Shown piece by piece: positions 1 to 6,853 of a DNA stretch of 64,000 bases. A model generated the notes under the pieces. It was not told where the DNA came from. It did no database searches and saw only the letters and a list, made by a program, of their open reading frames with translations. The translations under genes and the position numbers were made by a program. The stretch's first letter is position 1. Every line of letters begins with the position of its first letter. The stretch is from NCBI GenBank assembly GCA_003134765.1, contig PLCM01000040.1, forward strand, positions 43,228 to 107,227. Direction: 5' to 3'. The stretch is from Spartobacteria bacterium (lineage in GTDB: Bacteria > Verrucomicrobiota > Verrucomicrobiia > Chthoniobacterales > UBA10450).

Positions 1-770
1 TGCGCCTTGAGGCTCTCCTGAAGCACGGCGACGAGATCAATCACTTTCGTCGAGGGCTTTTTCTCCTTTGGTTTCTCTTCGATCTCTTTTCCGCCCGACT
101 CCACCTTTTCCTCGATCACTTCCAGGAGCGCGTCGCGGTAATCGTCCTTGTATTTCTCGGGGTCCCATTTCGAAGTCATGCTTTTGACCAGCGCTTCGGC
201 CATCTCCTTTTCGCGTTTTCCCACTTCGAGTTTCTTCGGGACATTGAGCTTCTCCGCATCGGCCAGTTCCTCGGCGAAATGCATCAGCTCGAGAACGAGC
301 GCGTGCTTTAACGCCTTCACCCCGGCGAGATATTGCCGCGTCTTGATGACGACCTTGGCGATGCCGACCTTTTTTCCGTCCGCCAGGGCTTCGCGCAGCA
401 ACACGTACGCTTTATCGCCGCCTTTCTGCGGCTCCAGGTAATACGGCTTGTAGAAATACATCGGGTCGATTTCGTCGAGATCGACGAAGTCTTTGATATC
501 GACGGTCTGGGTGGCCTCGAGATCGACGCGTTGAAAATCCTTTTCGTTCAGGACAACAAACTTTCCTTTTTCGTATTCGTAGCCCTTCACGATGTCGCCC
601 CACGGAACTTCCCTGCCGTCTTTTTCGGCGACGCGTTTGTAGTTTACCGGGCTGAGGTCTTTGGCCCGGAGGAGGCGAAATTTCAGCTCCTCCTTTCGGG
701 TCGCTGGATAAAGAGCGATCGGAATATTGACGAGACCGAAACTGATACTGCCTTTCCAGATTGCACGCAT
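1..770 (-). CDS. ku: Ku-type DNA end-binding protein (3' end cut by window edge)
   Basis: Bacterial Ku homodimers bind DNA ends and recruit LigD for non-homologous end joining. The reading frame opens at an ATG at 770 and runs without a stop to the window edge, giving 256 visible residues. The start MRAIWKGSISFGLVNIP is the classic bacterial Ku N-terminus. It is followed by the Ku core, including the DPMYFYKPYYLEP and YLAGVKALKHALVLELMHF segments. The visible C-terminal part is a Lys/Glu-rich tail, as in many bacterial Ku proteins. No LigD gene lies inside the window; it may be beyond the left edge. The family call is secure, and only the last residues are unseen. Confidence 0.96.
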   Translation of the reverse strand, partial: MRAIWKGSISFGLVNIPIALYPATRKEELKFRLLRAKDLSPVNYKRVAEKDGREVPWGDIVKGYEYEKGKFVVLNEKDFQRVDLEATQTVDIKDFVDLDEIDPMYFYKPYYLEPQKGGDKAYVLLREALADGKKVGIAKVVIKTRQYLAGVKALKHALVLELMHFAEELADAEKLNVPKKLEVGKREKEMAEALVKSMTSKWDPEKYKDDYRDALLEVIEEKVESGGKEIEEKPKEKKPSTKVIDLVAVLQESLKA

Positions 771-818
771 TCTGAAAGGACTTCGCGGCTCGGGGCTTGA
801 TCGCGCGTCTCTTCCCAA

Positions 819-911
819 GGTAGGGACGGCGCGCTGCGCCGTCCGTTGCGATCTCAACGGCTCGACGGAGTCTCGCCCTACCAACGGACGCCGCGGCGCG
901 GCGTCCCTCCC
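819..911. repeat. Palindromic repeat, GGTAGGGACG family, with an embedded second-family arm
   Basis: The left arm GGTAGGGACGGCGCGCTGCG and the right arm ending GCGGCGTCCCTCCC are imperfect inverted copies. The centre carries CTCGACGGAGTCTCGCCC, one arm of the repeat seen at 57504-57576 and 58484-58547. The element fills the gap between the ku start and the ispH stop. Confidence 0.8.
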
Positions 912-918
912 AAGGAAA

Positions 919-2157
919 CTACGCCGCGGCTTCGAGCTGGTCGCGGTTGATTCCACGCAGCTCGTAGAGGCGCACCAGGGTTTCCTCGATCAGATTGTTC
1001 GGGCAGGAGGCGCCGGCGGTAATGCCCACCATGATGGGTCCCGGCGGAAGCCAATCTTTTGCGATCACTTCCTGACGTTCGTGCAAATTGTAATGGAGGA
1101 TTTCCCTGTCCGATACCAGGCGCGACGCGTTTCGGACAAAATAGGTCGGCAACTTCTCTTCACCCATCTCCGCGAGGTGCGAGGTATTCGAGCTGTTGTA
1201 GCCGCCCACCACCAGGAGCAGGTCCATCGGGACGTCGAGCAGCTCGCGCAAGGCATCCTGACGTTCCTGGGTCGCCCCACAGATGGTGTCGAAGAAGCGG
1301 AAATTTTTCGTCGCGCCATCGGGTCCATCCCGATCCACGATGGCCTGGCGGATGCGACGCTGAACCTCCTCGGTTTCGCCTCGCAACATCGTCGTCTGGT
1401 TCGCCACCCCAACCGTCTTGAGATGCTGGTCGGGATCGAACCCTGGCGAGTGCGCGTTGCGAAATCGCTTGAGAAACGCCTGTTTGTCGCCCCCGCGCCG
1501 AATGTATTCACAAACGTAATCGGTATCCGTCAGGGTAAGCACGACGAGATATTGTCCCTTGCCATCCCCGAGCGCGCGCGAGCTGGTGGCCTTCGTTTCT
1601 TCGTGTTCCGCCTTGCCGTGAATGATCGAAGTCGCCGACTCGCTGGCGTACTTGCGGACCCGTTTCCAGACGCTCATCACGTCGCCACAAGTCGTGTCGA
1701 CAATCTGGCAGCCGCGATCCTTGATCTGTTGCTGGATGGAAAGCTCGGTGCCGAAAGCCGGGACGATGACGACGTCATCCGGTCCAAGCTCGCTGATGTC
1801 CGCCTGTTTGTTTGCCCCCATCAGGTTTTTGATGCCTAACGAAGAGATTTGCTCGTTGACCTCGGGGTTGTGAATGATCTCGCCGACGATGAAAAGACGG
1901 CGATCCTTGAAAACTTTGCGCGCGGCGTAGGCCAGATCGATCGCGCGCTCGACACCGTAGCAAAAGCCAAACTGTTTCGCCAGCCGTACCGTGATATCGC
2001 CGCACTGGAGAATGCCCCCGGCCCGCCGCACCTTGTCCACGATGTCGCTGCGGTAATGCGATTCGACCTGCTCCTGCACGGCGGTCATCACTTCCGGCGT
2101 GCGCAGATTCACTTTCTCGCGTGCCGTCGTCCCGCTGGAAATAAGGTTCGTGCTCAT
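919..2157 (-). CDS. ispH: 4-hydroxy-3-methylbut-2-enyl diphosphate reductase
   Basis: IspH (LytB) is the last enzyme of the MEP isoprenoid pathway. It reduces HMBPP to IPP and DMAPP with a 4Fe-4S cluster. The 412-residue product carries the three cluster cysteines in family context: FGFCYGVERA (about residue 66), TTCGDV (mid-protein) and ASCPNNLIEE near the C-terminus. It is longer than the roughly 316-residue E. coli enzyme, with about 50 extra N-terminal residues, as in the long plant/cyanobacterial-type forms. The start ATG at 2157 gives the full frame. It lies downstream of, and on the same strand as, the L,D-transpeptidase gene, with 87 bases between them. Confidence 0.95.
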   Translation of the reverse strand: MSTNLISSGTTAREKVNLRTPEVMTAVQEQVESHYRSDIVDKVRRAGGILQCGDITVRLAKQFGFCYGVERAIDLAYAARKVFKDRRLFIVGEIIHNPEVNEQISSLGIKNLMGANKQADISELGPDDVVIVPAFGTELSIQQQIKDRGCQIVDTTCGDVMSVWKRVRKYASESATSIIHGKAEHEETKATSSRALGDGKGQYLVVLTLTDTDYVCEYIRRGGDKQAFLKRFRNAHSPGFDPDQHLKTVGVANQTTMLRGETEEVQRRIRQAIVDRDGPDGATKNFRFFDTICGATQERQDALRELLDVPMDLLLVVGGYNSSNTSHLAEMGEEKLPTYFVRNASRLVSDREILHYNLHERQEVIAKDWLPPGPIMVGITAGASCPNNLIEETLVRLYELRGINRDQLEAAA

Positions 2158-2170
2158 GGGTGCTTGCGTT

Positions 2171-2207
2171 AAAGACCAGTACGGTCTCGCGGCATCATCG
2201 TGATGCC
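2171..2207 (-). terminator. Tandem small hairpins, possible weak terminator
   Basis: On the minus strand a perfect 7-bp stem (GGCATCA/TGATGCC with a 3-base loop, 2191-2207) is followed by AGACC/GGTCT and TTT. It lies after the L,D-transpeptidase stop and before the ispH start. The T run is short, so termination is only a possibility. Confidence 0.35.
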
Positions 2208-2244
2208 CGGCCGACTACAGAACCAATTTAGCTGCGAATCCAGA

Positions 2245-2862
2245 TCAGTCTATCAACAGCGGTCCGGGAGGATCTTTGAACCAGGCCTCCGACAGCATGA
2301 AAGAACGGGGCGGGTCGGGATCTCTACTTTGATCCAGCCTGCGGACCTCGCTGCCCCATTTCTTGTCTTCAGGAAGAGAGTTAGCGATATGCACCTTGGT
2401 GCCGATCCTGACCAGCGCGAAAAGACGGGCCGCAGCTTCGCGGTGCAAGCGAACACAACCGTGGGTATGCGGAACAGGGTGAACAAAGCCTTCGTGGAAC
2501 CCATACGCGGGCTTGAACTCGCACCAATAAGCCATCGGATAACCACGATCCGGCTCGCTGGCGCGACGGCGATGTTTGTCCTTGTTGTAGATGGTGAAAT
2601 CGCCCGTCGGAGTCGGGTCTCCGGGCTTCCCGACGTTGCCCTGGACCGCCATCAGGAGACGATCGCCTTCCTTCTCGGGTTCGATCACGTAAAGGTTCTG
2701 CGTCGCAAGAGAAAGTTTCACTTCGACCTTCGAAGGATCGTGCGGCTTATGCGCAACGACGTGGTAGCTGCCGGATGAAACCGTGCTCATGGTCCCACAG
2801 CTCGTCAGGAAAAGAGCGGCCGCGGCGCACAGGCAGAAAAAGAGGCGGGAAAGATGATTCAT
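2245..2862 (-). CDS. L,D-transpeptidase (YkuD family) lipoprotein
   Basis: The predicted role is periplasmic peptidoglycan cross-linking or protein anchoring through a catalytic cysteine. The frame could start at 2877, but the ATG at 2862 places a clean lipoprotein signal at the N-terminus: MNHLSRLF, a hydrophobic core, then lipobox LTSC with Cys22. The YkuD signature is present near residue 145 as HTHGCVRLH. The product is about 205 residues, a short single-domain form lacking LysM or PG-binding modules. A related short sequence, possibly a remnant, lies at 60065-60150. A second, larger L,D-transpeptidase is encoded at 14793-15809. Confidence 0.88.
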   Translation of the reverse strand: MNHLSRLFFCLCAAAALFLTSCGTMSTVSSGSYHVVAHKPHDPSKVEVKLSLATQNLYVIEPEKEGDRLLMAVQGNVGKPGDPTPTGDFTIYNKDKHRRRASEPDRGYPMAYWCEFKPAYGFHEGFVHPVPHTHGCVRLHREAAARLFALVRIGTKVHIANSLPEDKKWGSEVRRLDQSRDPDPPRSFMLSEAWFKDPPGPLLID

Positions 2863-2950
2863 AGTTGTCCATTGCAAGAGCGCATTGCGCGGGTTTTGTC
2901 AATACAGCTCTTCGGTTTTGCGCACGGAAATCCGCGGCGCTCCCCCTTTT

Positions 2951-3973
2951 CTACGGCAGAATCCCGGGGGGAAGCACGACCGTCGAAGTCATCGGCGGAA
3001 GGGCCCGCGCGCGTTCATCCAGGCGGCGTTCGAAATCCTGCGAAATGTTCGCGTAGAATGGATACGACGCCGGATCGGCCGCCAACGGCCGATAACGCCA
3101 GTGCTTGTACATCCAGAGCCACGGCGCCGGATTCGCCAGGACGAACGGCTCAAATCGGTCCCAGCAGGCCTGGGCCATTGCCTGATACGATGCGTCCGCG
3201 GGAAATTCGATTCGCGGATGAAAAACAATTCGGTAACGACCTCCGGGAAGAGGTTCGCAATGGACATTGATAATCGTCGCGCCGGCGCGCCGGTGTGCCC
3301 AGGCGTGGGCGAAGGTCACGCTCGTTTTCAAACCGAAGCAATCGATGACCACGGTCGGCAACTGCGCGGGGATGGTCAGGTCGGTCAGGATCGCCACGTG
3401 TTCTCCGCGTTGGATGGTTTTGAAAAGGCGAAGCACCCCGCCGTCCCGCGGTATGACCCGTTGCCCGCTACTTTCCCGGAGACTCACGAAAATTTCGTCG
3501 AGTAATGGATTCTTAAACTCCTGCGCGATCAGGGCGCTCTGCACACCGAAAAAATTAGCGGCAATCGCCACCCATTCGAAGTTGCTGTAATGGAAACAGG
3601 CAAAGATGATCCCGTTTCTCGCTTTCATGGCTTCCTGAACGACCGCGAGATTCACCACGTCGATATAGCGGGAATAATTCCGGCGCGTCAGGCTGGGGCT
3701 CCAGAAGAGATCGACAACCGTCCGAGCAAACTGCTGGTAGGATTCGCGCGCCAGCTTGGCCCGCTGGGCCGGTGAGAAGGCGTCGCCGAACGCTGCCTCG
3801 AGATTGCTCAAGGCCACCTGACGGTTACGCCGGTCGAACCGGGCGGCGAGAGCCCCGATGGCTTGCGCGAGCCGGTAACAGGCTTTTCGGGAAAGAAGCG
3901 GGATGAGCGTGGCGACGGCCTTGAGGGCCAGCCATTCGAACCGATAACGAAATTTCTTCCAGGCCGCGCGCAC
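2951..3973 (-). CDS. LpxL/HtrB-like lipid A biosynthesis acyltransferase
   Basis: This inner-membrane enzyme is expected to add a secondary acyl chain to lipid A, or a related glycolipid, using acyl-ACP. The 340-residue protein has an N-terminal amphipathic/hydrophobic segment (about residues 15-45). The HX4E catalytic motif of the family is HYSNFE (His128, Glu133). The downstream RDGGVLRLFKTIQRGEHVAI and PWLWMYKHWRYRP segments are typical of LpxL proteins. Translation starts at a GTG (3973). It is divergent from the MFS gene across a repeat. The exact acyl substrate cannot be told from sequence. Confidence 0.85.
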   Translation of the reverse strand: MRAAWKKFRYRFEWLALKAVATLIPLLSRKACYRLAQAIGALAARFDRRNRQVALSNLEAAFGDAFSPAQRAKLARESYQQFARTVVDLFWSPSLTRRNYSRYIDVVNLAVVQEAMKARNGIIFACFHYSNFEWVAIAANFFGVQSALIAQEFKNPLLDEIFVSLRESSGQRVIPRDGGVLRLFKTIQRGEHVAILTDLTIPAQLPTVVIDCFGLKTSVTFAHAWAHRRAGATIINVHCEPLPGGRYRIVFHPRIEFPADASYQAMAQACWDRFEPFVLANPAPWLWMYKHWRYRPLAADPASYPFYANISQDFERRLDERARALPPMTSTVVLPPGILP

Positions 3974-4024
3974 CGGACGAGTGTAAGCACGCTTCGCGAA
4001 GGCCGCGAGTACCTACAAAGCGTC

Positions 4025-4114
4025 GTCATCCCGAGCGGAGCGAAGCGGAGTCGAGGGATTCCGGGGAACGTCGAGCGACGGTCATCGGGGTCCCTCGACT
4101 TCGCTCGGGATGAC
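4025..4114. repeat. Palindromic repeat, GTCATCCCGAGC family
   Basis: It begins GTCATCCCGAGCGGAGCG and ends with the inverted arm TTCGCTCGGGATGAC, with inner arms GTCGAGGGATTCC and GGGTCCCTCGAC. It lies between divergent genes and supplies a spurious upstream ATG (4110) in frame with the MFS gene. Confidence 0.9.
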
Positions 4115-4154
4115 GCTGCTTTCTTTCGTTGCCGGGCATGGTTCAATTGCTGCA

Positions 4155-5372
4155 ATGCCTTCCGATCAAAAATGCGTGCCTGTTTGGACACGCGCCATCG
4201 AATTCTTCGGGCTGAAGCGCAATCTCGTCCTGCTCCTCATCGCCACGTTCGTCATCGGTGCGGGAGAAGAGCTCTGGATGCGCTTCCTTCCGAAATACCT
4301 GCAGGTTCTCGGCGCGACTGTTTTCATCATCGGCCTTTTCGATGCCCTCCGGACATTGCTCGGCGCAATCTATGCCTATCCGGGCGGCGTTCTCGTTGAT
4401 CGCTGGGGGCATCGGCGGGCTTTTCTCGCCTTCAACCTCTTTTCGATCGCCGGATACGCGCTTGTCCTTCTAGTGCCGCATTGGGGGGCAGTCATCGCAG
4501 GCATGTTTCTCTTCCTGTCCTGGACCTGCTTTTCGTTGCCCGCAACCTTCTCACTTATTGGCGCATCTCTCGGGGCTAACCGGCACGCCATGGGCGTTGG
4601 GATGCAGTCGGTCATCAAGCGGTTGCCGATCATGGTCGCGCCCATCCTGGGTGGATTTCTGATCGATCGGTTTGGCTTGATTACCGGCGTCCGGATCGGC
4701 CTGTCCGTTTCGATCATTCTTTCCGGCGCGACTCTCCTCGTCCAACTTCAATTGCGCGAAACGCCGCCGGAAGCGATTGCCGTGACCGAGCGCTGGAATT
4801 TTTGGCAAAGCCTGCGCGCCTTCCATGCGCCCCTGCGCCGCCTTCTGCTGAGCGACATTCTCGTGCGATTTTGCGAGCGAATCCCGTTCGCCTGGGTCGT
4901 GATCTACGCCATGGACAACGTGGGTGTGAATGCAAAAGAGATTGGCGTTCTGACGAGCGTTGAGGTGATCGTCGCCAGCCTTTGCATCATTCCGGTTTCA
5001 CATTTTGCCGATAAGCACGTCCGCGAGCCGTTCGTTCTGGCGACGTTTGGATTCTTCACCCTCTTCCCGTTAGTGCTCTGGCTCTCCGGCAGTTTCACGA
5101 TGCTCGTGGTCGCGTTCGCCATTCGGGGCCTGAAAGAATTCGGCGACACCTCGCGCAAGGCGTTGATCATCGGCTATTGCACCCCCGAGCGTCGGGGACA
5201 GATGATTGGTGCGTATTACCTCGTGCGCGATCTTCTCGTCAGCACCGGCGCGATTCTGGGCGCGTGGCTCTGGAAGCTGGGCCCGGGCGTCAACTTCATC
5301 GGCGCAGCCGCCTTCGGGCTTTGTGGCACGGTCGTTTACCTGATCGCGCTTCGCCGCCAACCGTCGTCGTAG
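4155..5372 (+). CDS. Major facilitator superfamily transporter
   Basis: Inner-membrane transporter of about 405 residues with some 12 hydrophobic segments. The first begins near residue 20 (LVLLLIATFVIGAGEE). The MFS loop 2-3 signature appears as GVLVDRWGHRRAF, where the Asp and paired basic residues are diagnostic. An earlier in-frame ATG at 4110 lies inside the repeat, so the ATG at 4155 (MPSDQK) is preferred. The TAG stop (5370-5372) is part of the next repeat (GTAGGGCGTCC). The substrate is not identifiable. Confidence 0.88.
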   Translation: MPSDQKCVPVWTRAIEFFGLKRNLVLLLIATFVIGAGEELWMRFLPKYLQVLGATVFIIGLFDALRTLLGAIYAYPGGVLVDRWGHRRAFLAFNLFSIAGYALVLLVPHWGAVIAGMFLFLSWTCFSLPATFSLIGASLGANRHAMGVGMQSVIKRLPIMVAPILGGFLIDRFGLITGVRIGLSVSIILSGATLLVQLQLRETPPEAIAVTERWNFWQSLRAFHAPLRRLLLSDILVRFCERIPFAWVVIYAMDNVGVNAKEIGVLTSVEVIVASLCIIPVSHFADKHVREPFVLATFGFFTLFPLVLWLSGSFTMLVVAFAIRGLKEFGDTSRKALIIGYCTPERRGQMIGAYYLVRDLLVSTGAILGAWLWKLGPGVNFIGAAAFGLCGTVVYLIALRRQPSS

Positions 5373-5394
5373 GGCGTCCGCCGCGGCGGACGCC
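5369..5394. repeat. Short palindrome, TAGGGCGTCCGCC family
   Basis: GGCGTCCGCC/GGCGGACGCC is a near-perfect 10-bp inverted repeat. Its leading TAG is the stop codon of the MFS gene. Related copies lie at 24421-24447 and 29646-29707. Confidence 0.8.
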
Positions 5395-5440
5395 GCCGGG
5401 TCTGCTCTTGCGAGCGCAGCGAGAAGGGGCCGCCCCGCGT

Positions 5441-5530
5441 GTCATCCCGAGCGCAGTCGAGGGATCCCGTTGTGCGTCGAGTGACACGCGACGGGGTCCC
5501 TCGACTCCGCTTCGCGCCGCTCGGGATGAC
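5441..5530. repeat. Palindromic repeat, GTCATCCCGAGC family
   Basis: The arms GTCATCCCGAGCGCAGTCGA and CGCCGCTCGGGATGAC enclose inner arms GGGATCCCG and CGGGGTCCC. It lies in the gap between the MFS gene and bactofilin. Confidence 0.9.
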
Positions 5531-5622
5531 CCCTAAGGCAGCGCGCTTCGCAGAAACCCCCGACAAACGGTTGACCTTTGTGAATAACTGCCCCATGATC
5601 ATCCGGAAGGAGACCAAGCCAG

Positions 5623-6081
5623 ATGCAGATGTTTTCAAGCAGCCGAAAAGTGGAACCCGCGATGCCGATGACGGCCACGCCGCCGGCTCCACCACCCGCC
5701 AAAACCGAGCCCACCCCGAACGGTGCGCCGGAAACTGCCCGTGGCGGCGGCACCTTATCCAGCGGCGTCTCCATTAAAGGCACCGTCAAATTTCAGAAAG
5801 AGCTGTTGATCGACTGCCAGGTGGAGGGCACGATTGATTCCAATGGCCGGCTCACCGTCGGCAAACAGGCCCAGATCAAAGGCGATATCAAAACGCGCTC
5901 CGTTATCGTTGACGGAACGGTCAATGGGAATATCACCGCCGCGGAACGCTGCGAATTGCGCGCCGGCTGCACGGTGAACGGCGATATCGAAGCGCCACGT
6001 TTGGTGGTCGACGAAGCCGCCAGCTTCATCGGCAGCGCCAAGATCGCCACGCAGAAACCGGCCCCGTCCCCCTCCGCCTAG
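5623..6081 (+). CDS. Bactofilin (polymer-forming cytoskeletal protein)
   Basis: Bactofilins form nucleotide-free beta-helical filaments used in cell shape, stalks or polar organisation. The 152-residue protein has a Pro/Ala-rich disordered N-terminus (about 1-45). The beta-solenoid core follows, with the regular hydrophobic/Gly pattern GVSIKGTVKF, CQVEGTIDSNGRLTVGKQAQIKGDIK, VDGTVNGNITA and TVNGDIEAPRLVV. It has no membrane segment. AAGGAG at 5607-5612 is a good ribosome binding site for the ATG at 5623. It is convergent with upp, with 40 bases between the genes. Confidence 0.93.
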   Translation: MQMFSSSRKVEPAMPMTATPPAPPPAKTEPTPNGAPETARGGGTLSSGVSIKGTVKFQKELLIDCQVEGTIDSNGRLTVGKQAQIKGDIKTRSVIVDGTVNGNITAAERCELRAGCTVNGDIEAPRLVVDEAASFIGSAKIATQKPAPSPSA

Positions 6082-6121
6082 GCCGATCTGGCCGGGCGTG
6101 TCTGCGGGGGCGCGGATACAG

Positions 6122-6814
6122 TTAGCCCGTTCCGAAATACCTATCCCCGGCGTCGCCAAGACCCGGCACAATGTAGGCGTGATCATTTAGCTCCCGATCG
6201 ATCGCGGCGGCGATGATCGGAACGTCCGGATGCGCGCGCTGAAATTGTTCGATGCCAACGGTGCTCGCCACAACGGAAAGAAACTGGATGCTGCGCGCGC
6301 CCCGGGCTTTCAGGATTGCAGCGGCTTCGCAGGCGCTGTTTCCCGTCGCCAGCATTGGATCGAGGAGCAGTACTTCGGCGACGCCAATGTTTCCGGGAAC
6401 GCGTTCGTAATAACTCACCGGGCGAAGCGTTTCGGCGTCGCGGTAAACACCGATGTGTCCGATGGCGGCATCGGGAGCGATGCGCTGAATCCCGTCGAGC
6501 ATCCCGAGGCCGGCCCGAAGAATGGGCACGAGCACGATCGGCCGGGCGAGAATTGCGCCATCGCAGGGGCCCAACGGGGTTTCCACCGGGATCGATCTGA
6601 GGTCCCAGGCGCGCGAAGCCTCGACGAAAAGGAAAACGGAAATCTCCTGAAGATGGCGGCGAAACAAATCCGGCGCCGTTTTTTTTGAGCGGAGAATCGA
6701 CAAACCGGCTGCGACAACCGGATGATCGATGACGTGGCACCGCGCCTTGGGAGGGCGAGACGTGCTTGCCCTGAGCGACGCCGAATGGGTCGAGCCGCCG
6801 GGTTTCTTAGCCAT
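6122..6814 (-). CDS. upp: Uracil phosphoribosyltransferase with repeat-derived N-terminus
   Basis: Upp salvages uracil with PRPP to give UMP. The PRPP-binding loop DPMLATGNS and the C-terminal GLGDAGDRYFGT are diagnostic, and the core begins at HVIDHPVV. Most Upp proteins start within a few residues of that point. Here about 26 extra residues precede it, with no ATG, GTG or TTG between them and the core, so the ATG at 6814 must be used. That start lies in the loop of a palindromic repeat (6749-6846), and its right arm encodes the extra residues. The core looks intact and functional. Confidence 0.93.
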   Translation of the reverse strand: MAKKPGGSTHSASLRASTSRPPKARCHVIDHPVVAAGLSILRSKKTAPDLFRRHLQEISVFLFVEASRAWDLRSIPVETPLGPCDGAILARPIVLVPILRAGLGMLDGIQRIAPDAAIGHIGVYRDAETLRPVSYYERVPGNIGVAEVLLLDPMLATGNSACEAAAILKARGARSIQFLSVVASTVGIEQFQRAHPDVPIIAAAIDRELNDHAYIVPGLGDAGDRYFGTG

Positions 6815-6846
6815 TCGTTTTCCGCTCCACAGAGTGTCGCCCTACC
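6749..6846. repeat. Degenerate palindrome containing the upp start codon (GGTAGGGCGAGAC family)
   Basis: The arms GGGAGGGCGAGAC and GTGTCGCCCTACC match the element at 57504-57576. The inner TCGAGCCG arm is interrupted by about 25 bases. The upp ATG (minus strand 6814-6812) is in the loop, and 22 upp codons come from the element. Confidence 0.7.
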
Positions 6847-6853
6847 ATAACGC

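Noticed and set aside
727..1839. Long plus-strand open frame of 370 codons
   Set aside because: It is antisense to ispH, whose motifs and codon pattern are clear. High-GC coding DNA often leaves such open shadows.
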